Source: Saccharophagus degradans 2-40
Lineage (GTDB): Bacteria; Pseudomonadota; Gammaproteobacteria; Pseudomonadales; Cellvibrionaceae
NCBI RefSeq assembly: GCF_000013665.1
Contig: NC_007912.1
Location: 4,023,501-4,087,500, forward strand
Reading direction: 5' to 3'
Length of the DNA stretch: 64,000 nt
A program made the translations under genes and the position numbers. Positions 17,428 through 28,601 of the stretch are shown piece after piece (within the stretch, counting starts at the first letter, position 1; each line of letters starts with the position of its first letter). The notes below the pieces were generated by a model. That model ran no database searches. It saw only the letters and a program-made list of their open reading frames with translations, and was not told the origin of the DNA.

Positions 17428-17856
17428 TTATATATTAAGTTCTTGAGGTTGCTGGGCAGTGTGAGGATGCTCACTTCCACCGTAAACCTTCAACTTTTTA
17501 AACATTGCACGACCCAATGGACCGCGGGGCAACATGCCTTTAACCGCGTTCTGGATAGTGCGCTCGGGCGCCTTATCAATAAGCTTTTCAAAGCTAATGG
17601 ACTTAATTCCACCGATAAAACCGGTGTGGCTGTAGTACATCTTGTCGGTTGCTTTACGACCAGTAACACGCACTTTTTCTGCATTGATTACAACAATGTA
17701 ATCACCAGTGTCTACGTGTGGAGTAAACTCTGGCTTATGCTTGCCGCGCAGGCGATGAGCAATTTCTGCTGCCATGCGGCCGAGCGTTTTACCGTCAGCA
17801 TCGATGATGTACCAGTCGCGTTTTACTGTTTCAGGTTTGGCACTAATAGTCTTCAT
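17428..17856 (-). CDS. rplM: 50S ribosomal protein L13
   Basis: The protein has 142 residues, with motifs [23 protein letters not shown] and MLPRGPLGR. It is an early-assembling component of the large subunit. The promoter should lie in the 148-base gap to zapE (17857-18004). In E. coli, L13 represses its own mRNA; I did not identify a comparable leader structure here. Confidence 0.98.
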   Translation of the reverse strand: MKTISAKPETVKRDWYIIDADGKTLGRMAAEIAHRLRGKHKPEFTPHVDTGDYIVVINAEKVRVTGRKATDKMYYSHTGFIGGIKSISFEKLIDKAPERTIQNAVKGMLPRGPLGRAMFKKLKVYGGSEHPHTAQQPQELNI

Positions 17857-18004
17857 GTTATAACTGCCTTACGAAGGTACGAAGTTAAAAATTTGATTCA
17901 CCCGGGGTCCAAAGAGGTCCCCAAAGGGAGCGCGGATTCTACAGAGGCGCTGAACGAAAATCAACCATTATTTACCTCACCTTCACAACCTCCACCCCAT
18001 ACAC

Positions 18005-19126
18005 TTAAGCCTTATGCGCTCGCGATAGGTATTCATGGCTTTGCATCTCTAACACCCTGCTTACAGTGCGCTGAAATTCAAACTCCAGGCGCCCTGCACC
18101 GTAAAGCTTCTCTATTGGCAGTTCGGCAGAGAGTATTAATTTCACATTCCTGTCGTAGAACTCATCTACCAAGTAAATAAAGCGGCGAGCCTTATCGTCG
18201 TTGCGCGCGCCCAACTCCGGCACACCAGACACAAGTACCGCGTGATGCTCACACGCCAGGTCGATATAATCGTTTTGCGAGCGCGGCCCATCGCAAATAG
18301 CATCGAAGTCAAACCACGCCACATCGTCTGCCGCGCATTTCGCTCTAATTTTGCGACCACCAACCTCAATGTGCACATCGCGCCGTACCGATAAGGGGTC
18401 GGGCACTAAGCGTTCAAAACAAGCGCTCATCTGCTCATCCGCGCTGTCGCTAAGCGGCGTATAGTAAAGTGCAGCCTGCTCTAAGGCGCGCAAGCGGTAA
18501 TCTACCCCCCCATCAACATTAACAACTTCCACATACTTCTTTAGCTGCTCAATTGCCGGCAAAAAGCGCACCCGCTGCAAGCCATCTTTATACAAGCCGT
18601 CTGGCTCTATATTAGATGTAGCCACCAGCGACACTCCGCGAGCAAACAGCTCCTGCAGCAAATTCCCCAATATCATTGCATCGGTAATATCGACCACAAA
18701 GAACTCATCAAAGCAGATAACCTTCGCTTCACTGGCAATAGTGTCTGCCACCAGCTTTAGCGGGTCTTGCTTGCCTTTGTTTTTGGTTAGCTCTGCATGT
18801 ACGCGTCGCATAAATCTATGAAAGTGGGTGCGCATTTTTTGCTCGAATGGCAACGCATCGTAAAACACATCCATAAGGTAGGTTTTACCGCGCCCTACAC
18901 CGCCCCACATATAAAGGCCCTTAACCGGCTCATTTTTTGGTTTAACAAATAAGGATTTTACCGATGCAACCAAAGAACGAGGCTCAACCTTGTTATGGGC
19001 GGCCAATAATCGCTCGTAAAAGGATTGAAGATGCTCAACAGCCATCGCCTGCGCTGGGTCGCGACTAAAACCGGGCTGCAGTAAATCTTTTTCGTATCTA
19101 ACTAGGGGACTATCGTGTAAATCCAT
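18005..19126 (-). CDS. zapE: Cell division ATPase ZapE (AFG1-like)
   Basis: The protein has 373 residues. Walker A is GGVGRGKTYLMD, Walker B is ICFDEFFVVD, and a sensor-type TSN follows. ZapE binds FtsZ in an ATP-dependent way and acts on the Z ring under low-oxygen or heat conditions. I chose the ATG at 19126 (MDLHDSPLVRYEKDL) because family members start near the L-x-R-Y-x-x-D-L motif; upstream in-frame starts add a poorly conserved segment. It is divergent from zapG across a 262-base gap. Confidence 0.93.
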   Translation of the reverse strand: MDLHDSPLVRYEKDLLQPGFSRDPAQAMAVEHLQSFYERLLAAHNKVEPRSLVASVKSLFVKPKNEPVKGLYMWGGVGRGKTYLMDVFYDALPFEQKMRTHFHRFMRRVHAELTKNKGKQDPLKLVADTIASEAKVICFDEFFVVDITDAMILGNLLQELFARGVSLVATSNIEPDGLYKDGLQRVRFLPAIEQLKKYVEVVNVDGGVDYRLRALEQAALYYTPLSDSADEQMSACFERLVPDPLSVRRDVHIEVGGRKIRAKCAADDVAWFDFDAICDGPRSQNDYIDLACEHHAVLVSGVPELGARNDDKARRFIYLVDEFYDRNVKLILSAELPIEKLYGAGRLEFEFQRTVSRVLEMQSHEYLSRAHKA

Positions 19127-19388
19127 ATTGCCAACTACCACGTACAAACCAAATAAAGCCGGTACTTTAAAGCGCCAAGTAAGCATCGCCAATAGATAAA
19201 GCCAACGTTGCCGCCAAATTTACCGCTATTTTGGCTATTTTGCTTATTCCACTTAGACTTAACCAAGCAATAACCATTATTATATGTACAACCTTAGGTT
19301 GACTGGCTTACGCACACCTAACATCTACACTGCCGAATCTAACAACACGTTACCTGATTGCCGCAGTTCCCATTACAGGAGGAATATT

Positions 19389-19871
19389 GTGTTCACACCC
19401 GAAACCTTAATTATGGTTGGTGCTATTGTTTTATGTATTGGCGGCTTAATAGGCGCTGTTATCAGCCGCAAATTTATTCCACCAGAGCACCAAAAAGAAC
19501 TGGAGACAAACCTTCAGGCGGCACGTGAAGACTTAAAGCAATATCAACAGGATGTAGCGCAACACTTTGAAGAAACTTCTCGCTTGGTACACAACCTCAC
19601 TCAAAGTTACAAAGAGGTTCACGAACATTTAGCTAAAGGCGCTATTCACCTAACCAACTCAGATATTAGCCGCCAAATGCTTGAAGCTGGCGATGGCAAT
19701 ATTGGTGTTGAGGCTGGCGCACTGTTAGCCGAAACCACTGTACTGCCGCCACGCGACTGGGCACCAAAAACCCCAGGGCAAAAAGGCACATTAAGTGAAG
19801 AGTTTGGCTTGCTTGATGAAGCCGAAGCAGAAAACGCAGAAAAACCTAAAGAGGAAAAAGAAATAAACTGA
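19389..19871 (+). CDS. zapG: YhcB/ZapG family inner-membrane protein (DUF1043)
   Basis: The protein has 160 residues: one N-terminal membrane helix (about 8-26), a coiled-coil stretch (about 35-90), and an acidic tail rich in Glu, Ala and Lys. The GTG at 19389 is supported by AGGAGG six bases upstream, so a longer ORF from 19284 is rejected. YhcB/ZapG links cell division, elongation and envelope synthesis. Its place between zapE and the algW protease is conserved in pseudomonads. Confidence 0.88.
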   Translation: MFTPETLIMVGAIVLCIGGLIGAVISRKFIPPEHQKELETNLQAAREDLKQYQQDVAQHFEETSRLVHNLTQSYKEVHEHLAKGAIHLTNSDISRQMLEAGDGNIGVEAGALLAETTVLPPRDWAPKTPGQKGTLSEEFGLLDEAEAENAEKPKEEKEIN

Positions 19872-19931
19872 TCTTCACTCTTAAAGCCAGCGCGGCCGCA
19901 AGAGTGCCTTAGGCACACCCTTAGCATCAGC

Positions 19932-19962
19932 AACCTGCTACCCACCTTGGTAGCAGGTTTGA
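19932..19962 (+). terminator. Hairpin terminator after zapG
   Basis: An 11-bp perfect stem (19932-19942 with 19949-19959) lies 60 bases after zapG. Only three Ts follow directly, so termination strength is uncertain. Confidence 0.55.
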
Positions 19963-20004
19963 CTTCACCGCCATTGCGCGGCCCATAATAACAACGATAT
20001 TCCT

Positions 20005-21159
20005 ATGCATGCACTTTTGAAATTTTTAATATTCATCCGCTGGCCAGTAGTGACAGGCCTGCTAGCGTCCATGGCGATACTTTTGTTTTACCCCTCTTTA
20101 AGGCCCACTCACAACACAGGTCAAGAACCCGCCTTTTTAGACTTTTCTGGCCTCGAACCCAAAGAACAGTGGCATGGGCCAGTGTCTTACGCGGCAGCAG
20201 TAAGCAAGGCGTCGGCATCGGTAGTAAACATTTATACCCGCAAACAATCTGAGCAGCGCTCACACCCCTACTTTACCGACCCGTTCTTTCGCCGTTTTTT
20301 AAGTAGAGGTAACGCTCCACAGCAACCCAAATTTGATTTAGGTTCGGGGGTTATCGTAACCAAAGACGGCTACCTACTTACCAACAATCACGTTATTAGC
20401 GACGCAGAAGAAATTGTAGTCGCCCTGCAAGACGGCCGCGATGCACAAGCGCGCATAGTGGGCACCAACCAAAAAAACGACCTTGCAGTATTAAAAATTG
20501 ATTTAGACAACCTGCGCCCCATCTCTATGGGCTCGGCAGAAACCGCGCAAGTGGGTGATGTAGTACTCGCCATTGGCAACCCCTTTGGCGTTGGCCAAAC
20601 GGTTACCCAAGGCATTATTAGCGCAACCCGAAGACGCGGGTTAAACATTGCAGATTTCGAAAATTTCATTCAAACAGACGCCGCCATCAACCCCGGCAAT
20701 TCTGGCGGGGCGCTTATTGATACGCGCGGCCAACTGGTTGGCATCGCCACCGCCAATCTCGCTCAGTCGGGCTACACCGGCGGTATTGGCTTTGCCATTC
20801 CCACCGATACAGCCATGCAAACGCTGCACGATATAATCGAACACGGGCGCGTAGTTCGCGGCTGGCTTGGGGTAGATGTAGAAGGTTTGGCAATTCGCCC
20901 GCCCCAAGGGCAAACCACTCAGCGCCTAGGCGGTTTTTTAATTACTGGCGTAGATGCCAATAGCCCCGCAGAGAGAGCTGGCCTGCGAGCAATGGATATT
21001 ATTATTCGCATAAACGACAAGGAGGGAAACAACCTTGTTTGGGGCGAGCAAGAAATTGCCGAATCGCGCCCTGGCGATAAAATAGAAATAGAAATAATAA
21101 GGGATGGGCAAGTGCAGGTGGTGGGCGTAGTGCTTGGCGAAAACCCTTCTTCAGGCTAA
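20005..21159 (+). CDS. algW: AlgW/DegS-type periplasmic serine protease with PDZ domain
   Basis: The protein has 384 residues. A single N-terminal anchor (about residues 8-30) is followed by a trypsin-like domain with the catalytic triad His129 (NNHV), Asp159 (NDLAVL) and Ser233 (GNSGGAL), then one PDZ domain (about 275-375). One PDZ and a membrane anchor fit DegS/AlgW rather than DegP. This protease starts release of the envelope-stress sigma factor (RpoE/AlgU) by cutting its anti-sigma factor when misfolded outer-membrane proteins bind the PDZ. The sigma factor genes are not in the window. Confidence 0.93.
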   Translation: MHALLKFLIFIRWPVVTGLLASMAILLFYPSLRPTHNTGQEPAFLDFSGLEPKEQWHGPVSYAAAVSKASASVVNIYTRKQSEQRSHPYFTDPFFRRFLSRGNAPQQPKFDLGSGVIVTKDGYLLTNNHVISDAEEIVVALQDGRDAQARIVGTNQKNDLAVLKIDLDNLRPISMGSAETAQVGDVVLAIGNPFGVGQTVTQGIISATRRRGLNIADFENFIQTDAAINPGNSGGALIDTRGQLVGIATANLAQSGYTGGIGFAIPTDTAMQTLHDIIEHGRVVRGWLGVDVEGLAIRPPQGQTTQRLGGFLITGVDANSPAERAGLRAMDIIIRINDKEGNNLVWGEQEIAESRPGDKIEIEIIRDGQVQVVGVVLGENPSSG

Positions 21160-21218
21160 TCACCAAGCTTTGCAGAGCAATACACTGCGCAATAACTAAC
21201 AATTCAATAAACAGCAAG

Positions 21219-21246
21219 AAGTAGTAAGCACCTGCCTACTACTTTT
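21219..21246. terminator. Hairpin between convergent algW and hisD
   Basis: An 8-bp stem (21219-21226 with 21237-21244) is followed by TT on the plus strand and overlaps the hisD stop codon. It could serve as terminator for algW. Confidence 0.45.
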
Positions 21247-22546
21247 CATCTTCCGCTATACGATATTCCGCAGAGCGCGCGTGCGCCTCTAGCGATTCAC
21301 CGCGCGCCAATACCGACGCTATTTTACCTAGCTCCGATGCCCCCGCTGGCGAACAGCTAATAATTGAGCTGCGTTTGACGTAATCGTACACACCCAATGG
21401 CGAAGAAAACCGAGCCGTACCCGAGGTTGGCAGCACGTGATTGGGGCCGGCACAGTAATCACCTAGCGCTTCTGAGGTATAGCGCCCCATAAAAATAGCC
21501 CCAGCGTGGCGAATAGCCGGCACTAGTGATTCGGGGTCATCCACAGAAAGCTCCAAATGCTCTGGCGCTATGTGGTTAATTAAGTCGACGCACTCTTCAA
21601 TATTTTTAGCCACAATTAACGCGCCGCGCTTTGCCAAAGATTGCTTGGCAATAGCTTCGCGCTGCAGCGTTGGCAACAATGCTTCTATGCTTTGATAAAC
21701 CCGCTCAACAAACTCTTCACTTGGCGCAACCAAAATGGCTTGCGCATCTTCATCGTGCTCGGCCTGCGAAAACAAATCCATCGCCACCCAATCTGGGTTG
21801 GTGTTGCCATCGCACACAATTAATATTTCCGACGGGCCAGCAATCATGTCGATATCTACGACACCAAACACTTCGCGCTTTGCCGTAGCAACGTAAATAT
21901 TGCCGGGGCCGACTATTTTATCCACCTTGGGTACGGTATCTGTACCATACGCTAAGGCAGCGATTGCTTGCGCCCCACCCACGGTAACTACGCGATCAAC
22001 ACCGGCAATCGCAGCCGCAGCCAACACCATATCGTTTACTACGCCATCTGGCGCGGGTGTAACCACTACCACCTCTTCCACACCGGCAACTTTCGCGGGT
22101 ATAACCGCCATAAGTACAGATGAAGGGTAAGCCGCTTTGCCACCGGGCACATACACACCCACTCTATCTAGCGGGGTTACCTTTTGACCCAATACAGTGC
22201 CGTTGTCTTCGGTGTACTGCCAAGAGTCTTGGGTTTGATGCTGGTGATAAACACGAATACGCTCTGCTGCCTGCTCTAAAGCTTGGCGCTGGTCGGGTGA
22301 AATAGCAGCCAGCGATGCCGCCAACTCTTCTTCACCCAACACCAATTCTTGCGCATCGACTACAGAGCGACGATCAAATTGGTTGGTGTATTCGATTAGC
22401 GCTTCATCGCCGCGCTTGCGCACTTCATTTAGCACGCCTCGCACAACCTTATTTACGCCGTCGTTTGTTTCTTCTTCCCACGCCAACAGCGTAGACAACT
22501 TACTATCAAAGTCATCATCAAAAGTATTTAAACGGTTTATCAACAT
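21239..22546 (-). CDS. hisD: Histidinol dehydrogenase
   Basis: The protein has 435 residues, the normal length. Motifs include [15 protein letters not shown], the histidinol dehydrogenase signature around [11 protein letters not shown], and [13 protein letters not shown] with the zinc and catalytic His/Glu residues. It performs the last two NAD-dependent oxidations to histidine. I placed the start at 22546 ([13 protein letters not shown]); a longer frame to 22630 overlaps the end of hisG. In pseudomonads hisC follows hisD; here algW comes next and hisC is absent. Confidence 0.96.
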   Translation of the reverse strand: MLINRLNTFDDDFDSKLSTLLAWEEETNDGVNKVVRGVLNEVRKRGDEALIEYTNQFDRRSVVDAQELVLGEEELAASLAAISPDQRQALEQAAERIRVYHQHQTQDSWQYTEDNGTVLGQKVTPLDRVGVYVPGGKAAYPSSVLMAVIPAKVAGVEEVVVVTPAPDGVVNDMVLAAAAIAGVDRVVTVGGAQAIAALAYGTDTVPKVDKIVGPGNIYVATAKREVFGVVDIDMIAGPSEILIVCDGNTNPDWVAMDLFSQAEHDEDAQAILVAPSEEFVERVYQSIEALLPTLQREAIAKQSLAKRGALIVAKNIEECVDLINHIAPEHLELSVDDPESLVPAIRHAGAIFMGRYTSEALGDYCAGPNHVLPTSGTARFSSPLGVYDYVKRSSIISCSPAGASELGKIASVLARGESLEAHARSAEYRIAEDEK

Positions 22547-22586
22547 GCTATTACTGGCCTCTAAGCCTGAATGGTAAATGGGCAGC

Positions 22587-23228
22587 TTACGCCGCTGCGC
22601 GCTCGTTAACTGCCGAGCTAATTGCATCAATTAACGCTTCTATTTGTTGATGCTTCATTTTCATGGATGCTTTGTTCACAATTAAGCGCGAGCTTATATC
22701 AGCAATATGGTCACGCGCCTCTAAGCCGTTAGCCTTAAGAGTGTTACCGGTATCGACAATATCTACAATCTCATCCGCCAAACTTAAAATAGGGGCTAAT
22801 TCCATTGCGCCGTAAAGCTTAATTAAATCTACTTGCCTGCCCTGCTCCGCGTAATATTGCTTGGCAAGGTTGGTGTACTTAGTCGCCACGCGAATGCGCC
22901 CAGGCTTTAAGGTTTCACCGGCAATACCTGCCGTCATCAATCGACACTTGGCAATGCGTAGGTCTAATGGCTCGTAAAAGCCGGTGGAGCCATGCTCCAA
23001 AATCGTATCCTTGCCCGACACCCCCACATCCGCTGCACCAAACTCTACGTAGGTTGGCACATCGCTGCCGCGCAAAATAAGCAAACGCACATCTGGCGAC
23101 GTTGTCTCAAAGGTGAGTTTGCGGCTTTTACTTATATCTTCAAGTGGCGCAATACCAGCCGCTTCTAATAATGGTAAGGTTTCTAACAAAATACGCCCTT
23201 TGGTAAGGGCGATGGTTAACTGAGACAT
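22587..23228 (-). CDS. hisG: ATP phosphoribosyltransferase catalytic subunit, short form
   Basis: The protein has 213 residues. It is the short HisG type, lacking the C-terminal regulatory ACT domain, so it should need the HisZ partner (not in the window). It joins ATP and phosphoribosyl pyrophosphate in the first step of histidine synthesis. The phosphate-binding loop region [14 protein letters not shown] is present. The ATG at 23228 has GAGAGG four bases upstream. The murA stop is 28 bases ahead, so murA, hisG and hisD are probably cotranscribed. Confidence 0.96.
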   Translation of the reverse strand: MSQLTIALTKGRILLETLPLLEAAGIAPLEDISKSRKLTFETTSPDVRLLILRGSDVPTYVEFGAADVGVSGKDTILEHGSTGFYEPLDLRIAKCRLMTAGIAGETLKPGRIRVATKYTNLAKQYYAEQGRQVDLIKLYGAMELAPILSLADEIVDIVDTGNTLKANGLEARDHIADISSRLIVNKASMKMKHQQIEALIDAISSAVNERAAA

Positions 23229-23256
23229 AAATCCTCTCTCTAATTTGCCTGGCAAC

Positions 23257-24558
<1,302 letters not shown>

Positions 24559-24572
24559 TTAATTACACCGAG

Positions 24573-24815
24573 CTATGCTTGTTTTTCGGCCCACTGGGCT
24601 GGTGTGAAGGTTTGCATATGCACCGCATGTATGGCGCCACTGGCTATAGAGTCTTGCAGGCAGGCGTAGACCAACTGCTGCTTTTTAACTGGCATTAAGC
24701 CCTCAAAAGCCGGGCTAACCACCACCAAATGCACGTGACTACCGTCTATTTGCGCTTGGACTTGGCTTTCTGGAATACTGGACTCGATAAGAGCTTTAAT
24801 GTCATCTTGGTTCAT
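24573..24815 (-). CDS. ibaG: BolA-family protein IbaG
   Basis: The protein has 80 residues with the BolA fold; the conserved H-x-H-x-x-V segment (SHVHLVVVSPAFEG) and Cys in VYACL and HAVHMQTFTP fit the IbaG branch. IbaG binds monothiol glutaredoxin with an iron-sulfur cluster. It is encoded next to murA in most gammaproteobacteria, as here. Confidence 0.92.
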   Translation of the reverse strand: MNQDDIKALIESSIPESQVQAQIDGSHVHLVVVSPAFEGLMPVKKQQLVYACLQDSIASGAIHAVHMQTFTPAQWAEKQA

Positions 24816-24949
24816 TTACTTGCCTTTTAAACACGGGAGTTTTGGTCTGGATACGGGTCTAGATAATAACTAAACGCTATAGACAACACTTCACCCCAAA
24901 AATTTAGGGCGACAGTTTAATAAAAAAGACTGAGATAGGCGAGGACTAG

Positions 24950-24974
24950 TAGGGGGAACAGGTCGCTCCCCCTA
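24950..24974 (-). terminator. Hairpin downstream of mlaC
   Basis: An 8-bp GC-rich stem (24950-24957 with 24967-24974) begins 24 bases after the mlaC stop. A T-rich run follows only about 25 bases further, so it may be a 3'-end stabilising hairpin rather than a true terminator. Confidence 0.4.
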
Positions 24975-24997
24975 AGAAAACAAGCTTTTAGACTTAA

Positions 24998-25609
24998 TTA
25001 CCAAGCAGCGATAGAGGCATCTAGGTTGCCTTCGTGCTCTTTAACCAACTGGGCAAACTGACTGCGGAAGGTTAACCCTAAGTTCACGCCATCTAATACT
25101 ACGTTGATCAACTGCCACTTGGCGTTAGGCTCATTGCGACGCCCCATAGTATACGCCACTCGGTTAATACCATCGGCAGCGGTCACCTTTTGCATTACTG
25201 TTACTTTGCCGTATTCAGCAACCTCGCCCTCTGCGGGCAATACTTCAATTTTCAAGTCGGCATAATTTGCCATGCCTTTGGCGTAAGTTTTTACCATGCC
25301 GCGCTTAAACACCTTAACAAACTGAGCTTGTTGGGCAGGTGTCGCTTTTTGCCAGTAAACGCCCATGACGTTTTTAGCAATAAACTCAAAATCCACCACA
25401 ACCTCTAGAATTTTTTCGATATCGGCAAAATACTGATCGGGATCGGATTTAAGCAACTCTGCGCTTTTTTTCACTTCGGCCAATAAATCCGTCGTTACTT
25501 TTTCAACAACCTGATGCGGTGAAGCAACACTTGCCTGTGCAGATACATTCAATGAGGCAAATGCCAGCATTAGGACGCCAATTACACTCCAGATTTTTTG
25601 AACCTTCAC
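24998..25609 (-). CDS. mlaC: MlaC/Ttg2D periplasmic phospholipid-binding protein
   Basis: The protein has 203 residues with a signal peptide (WSVIGVLMLAFASLNVSAQA). The MlaC body is recognisable: DPDQYFADIEKILEVVVDFEFIAKNVMG and LVKEHEGNLDASIAAW at the end. It ferries phospholipids between the outer-membrane MlaA complex and the MlaFEDB transporter. The GTG at 25609 follows AAGGAG by seven bases. MlaF, MlaE, MlaD and MlaB normally flank it between ibaG and yrbG; none is here, which is unusual. Confidence 0.9.
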   Translation of the reverse strand: MKVQKIWSVIGVLMLAFASLNVSAQASVASPHQVVEKVTTDLLAEVKKSAELLKSDPDQYFADIEKILEVVVDFEFIAKNVMGVYWQKATPAQQAQFVKVFKRGMVKTYAKGMANYADLKIEVLPAEGEVAEYGKVTVMQKVTAADGINRVAYTMGRRNEPNAKWQLINVVLDGVNLGLTFRSQFAQLVKEHEGNLDASIAAW

Positions 25610-25990
25610 AGTTTTTCTCCTTAGCGATGGTTTATTACTCTCACCCAATTCTTTTGGGTATAAAATTAACGCGCATTATCACGCCGAACACACGGAGCAA
25701 CAAGCGCATACCAAGTTTTTTTGCAGATTAACCGATCTTTTGTGAACAGGAGCTGACAATAGCCGCTCAGAACTATAAGATTGCCACCTTCATTTTCCTT
25801 GCGCAGGGGCGGTAAAAATAAAACCTCCTCGTCTATCGCAATCCTAATGACTAGCCTCCAAATTGCTGTAATGTCGTTATGAGTTCGTTAGTCAATTAAA
25901 TAGACGCAATAACAAGCCTTAGAGTTCATTGCAGCCACAACAAAAAGTGAACTCAACCACAACCCATTTGCTTTAGGAGCCTTCCATTCC
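25610..25990. other. Divergent intergenic region mlaC / yrbG
   Basis: No gene is supported in these 381 bases, which take the place of mlaFED in related genomes. A possible mlaC promoter on the minus strand (GATAAT near 25678-25683 with a weak -35) is the only regulatory element I can point to. I see no remnant of an mla coding region. Confidence 0.5.
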
Positions 25991-26986
25991 ATGCTAGATA
26001 CCATCCCGCCCATTGCCCTCGCCGCAATAGCCGTACTTATAGGTTTTGGTGGTTTAGTTTGGAGCGCTGACCGCTTCGTTGCAGGCAGCGCCGCTATAGC
26101 AAAATCATTTGGCGTAGCACCTTTGGTAATTGGCCTCACCATTGTGTCGTTTGGTACATCTGCGCCCGAAGTGATGGTGTCTATTAGCGCCTCGCTAAAA
26201 GACGCGGGCGACTTAGCTATTGGCAACGCGCTAGGGTCTAACATAGCTAATATCGGCTTGGTGTTAGGCGCAACCTTACTTATTGCAGCCATTCCAGTAC
26301 AAAAACATATTTTTAGGCACGAGCTGCCGGTTCTATTGCTCGTCACAATAATAAGTGGCGCCCTTCTTTACGGTGGCGTTTTAAGCCCGTGGGAAGGCTG
26401 GTTGTTACTCGCCTTATTGCCCGTACTAATGCTTTACCTTGTGCGCGCCAAGCAAAAAGAGCTTAGCCCCGCAGAAATAGATCAAGAACAGGAAGACATT
26501 CCTGAAATGTCACGGCCGCGAGCAATACTTTGGTTTGCCATTGGCTTGATAGCGCTAATGATCAGCTCAGAAATATTAGTGTGGGGCGCAAAAACAACCG
26601 CAGAGTATTTTTCTGTTAGCCCACTCATTATTGGCCTTACGGTTATTGCTGTTGGCACCAGCTTGCCAGAGCTAGCGGCCTCGGTAATGAGCGCATTAAA
26701 AGGCCACCACGATATTGCGCTGGGCAACATCATTGGCTCCAACATTTTCAACTTGCTTGCGGTAATGGCGGTGCCAGGTATTATTTCCCCGCCAATTATG
26801 GAAGCTGCAGTTTTTAATCGCGATTACATGACAATGCTCGGCATTACGCTGATTATCACCGCCGCTATTGCTATAGTGCTATTGCGCAAAAACAGCAAAG
26901 GCACTACTCAACTGGGCAAAGGCACTGGCTTTGTGTTACTTGGCTGTTATGTGGCCTACTATGCGTACTTGTTTTACACCAACTAG
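25991..26986 (+). CDS. yrbG: Calcium/sodium antiporter YrbG-like
   Basis: The protein has 331 residues with ten hydrophobic helices in two inverted halves. The CaCA-family alpha repeats are intact: FGTSAPEVMVS and GNALGSNIANIGLVLGA in the first half, VGTSLPELAASVMSA and GNIIGSNIFNLLAVM in the second. It should export calcium in exchange for sodium. It opens the yrbG-kdsD-kdsC-lpt operon as in E. coli. The ribosome-binding site AGGAG is 11 bases from the ATG. Confidence 0.94.
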   Translation: MLDTIPPIALAAIAVLIGFGGLVWSADRFVAGSAAIAKSFGVAPLVIGLTIVSFGTSAPEVMVSISASLKDAGDLAIGNALGSNIANIGLVLGATLLIAAIPVQKHIFRHELPVLLLVTIISGALLYGGVLSPWEGWLLLALLPVLMLYLVRAKQKELSPAEIDQEQEDIPEMSRPRAILWFAIGLIALMISSEILVWGAKTTAEYFSVSPLIIGLTVIAVGTSLPELAASVMSALKGHHDIALGNIIGSNIFNLLAVMAVPGIISPPIMEAAVFNRDYMTMLGITLIITAAIAIVLLRKNSKGTTQLGKGTGFVLLGCYVAYYAYLFYTN

Positions 26987-26995
26987 ATTGTCGAC

Positions 26996-27967
26996 ATGAG
27001 CACTTTTGATTTTATTAAATCGGCGCAGCGCACCATAAGCATGGAAGTCGCCGCCGTAACAGCCATGGCACAGCGCATAGACAGCAGCTTTAGCCAAGCC
27101 TGCGAGATTATTCTAGCGTGCCAAGGGCGCACAGTGGTCACAGGCATTGGTAAATCGGGCCATATAGCAAAAAAAATTGCGGCCTCTTTAGCCAGCACCG
27201 GCACCCCCGCATTTTTTGTGCACCCAGCAGAAGCTAGCCACGGCGACCTGGGCATGATTACCTCAAATGATGTCGTTATTGCCCTTTCTAATTCGGGCTC
27301 GTCGTCAGAGATGGTAGCCTTACTGCCCACGCTAACCCGCGTGGGCGCCAAAATTATTAGCCTGTGCGGCAAAGCAGACTCGCCCCTCGCGCAAGCGGCC
27401 AATGTAAACTTAGATATTTGGATAGAAAGCGAAGCCTGCCCACTCGATTTAGCCCCAACCTCTAGCACTACAGCATCGCTAGTAATGGGCGACGCCCTTA
27501 CTGTAGCCCTGCTAGAAGCCCGCGGCTTTAGCGCCGAAGATTTTGCCTTTCGCCACCCCGGCGGCACCCTTGGCCGAAAACTCCTGCTGCGCGTATCCGA
27601 CGTAATGCATGCTGGCGATCAAGTACCCAAAATTCATCGCGCGGCATCACTGGGTGAAACCCTAAGCATGATGACCGCCAAAGGGTTTGGCATGACCGCC
27701 GTGATGGACGATAGCGATAAGCTTGTTGGCATATTCACCGACGGCGACCTGCGCCGCTGCGTAGATAAGGGCATAAACATTGGCAGCGCTATTGTGGGCG
27801 ATGTAATGACTCCCAACCCGCGCACAGTGCAAAGCCGCATGCTGGCTGCACAAGCGCTGAACTTGATGGAAACAAATAAAATAACCGCGTTAATCGTAGA
27901 AGACGAGAACCAAAAGGCAGTTGGCGTACTCCATATGCACGACCTGCTGCGCGCAGGCTTGGTGTAA
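26996..27967 (+). CDS. kdsD: D-arabinose 5-phosphate isomerase KdsD
   Basis: The protein has 323 residues: a SIS sugar-isomerase domain (about 35-180; TGIGKSGHIAKKIAASLASTGTPAFF) and two CBS domains (about 205-320). It makes arabinose 5-phosphate, the precursor of Kdo for lipopolysaccharide. It is nine bases after yrbG. Confidence 0.97.
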   Translation: MSTFDFIKSAQRTISMEVAAVTAMAQRIDSSFSQACEIILACQGRTVVTGIGKSGHIAKKIAASLASTGTPAFFVHPAEASHGDLGMITSNDVVIALSNSGSSSEMVALLPTLTRVGAKIISLCGKADSPLAQAANVNLDIWIESEACPLDLAPTSSTTASLVMGDALTVALLEARGFSAEDFAFRHPGGTLGRKLLLRVSDVMHAGDQVPKIHRAASLGETLSMMTAKGFGMTAVMDDSDKLVGIFTDGDLRRCVDKGINIGSAIVGDVMTPNPRTVQSRMLAAQALNLMETNKITALIVEDENQKAVGVLHMHDLLRAGLV

Positions 27968-28008
27968 TTACCCAGGCCCGCCCCCTACCACCAACGGATA
28001 AGCACATA

Positions 28009-28536
28009 ATGACTAGCAACGAAATTATCGAAAAAGCCAAGAAAATACGCCTGCTTTTATTAGACGTAGATGGCGTACTCACCGATGGCAAACTCTATTT
28101 CAACAACGACGGCCAAGAAATGAAGGCGTTTAATACCCTAGATGGCCACGGTATAAAAGTTTTGCGCAAGTCTGGCGTTGAAGTGGGCATTATTACCGGC
28201 CGCGAGAGTGCATTGGTTTCGCGCAGAGCCAACGACCTAGGCATTAAATTAATTCGCCAAGGCAGAGAAGATAAGTTCGACGCCCTGCAAGAAATACTTA
28301 AGGAGTTTCCCTGCGAATTAGAGCATATTGCCTATATGGGTGACGACTACCCAGACCTACTGGTAATGACCAAGGTAGGCCTTGCACTAACCGTCAACAA
28401 TGCAGTTAGCGCCGTTGCAGAGCGCGCCCACTGGCGCAGTGAACGCCGCGGCGGCGATGGTGCCGTGCGCGATGCCTGTGATTTTATTATGCGCGCCCAA
28501 AACACTTTTGACCAAACCCTTAGCCAATACCTTTAG
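28009..28536 (+). CDS. kdsC: 3-deoxy-D-manno-octulosonate 8-phosphate phosphatase KdsC
   Basis: The protein has 175 residues, a small HAD phosphatase without cap. The nucleophile motif is LLLDVDGVLTDG and the acidic motif GDDYPDL. It produces free Kdo from Kdo 8-phosphate and follows kdsD by 41 bases. Confidence 0.97.
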   Translation: MTSNEIIEKAKKIRLLLLDVDGVLTDGKLYFNNDGQEMKAFNTLDGHGIKVLRKSGVEVGIITGRESALVSRRANDLGIKLIRQGREDKFDALQEILKEFPCELEHIAYMGDDYPDLLVMTKVGLALTVNNAVSAVAERAHWRSERRGGDGAVRDACDFIMRAQNTFDQTLSQYL

Positions 28537-28601
28537 CCCTAAGCTATACCTAAGCTATGCCTAAGCGCTATGGTAGCTTCACTTAAATACGCAGACAGCT
28601 C

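Noticed and set aside
17857-18004. Terminator or L13-binding leader before rplM
   Set aside because: GC-rich stretches near 17903-17921 do not pair well enough to call a structure.
25888-27567. Long antisense ORFs across yrbG and kdsD
   Set aside because: They are antisense shadows of well-recognised genes with no domain or start signal of their own.
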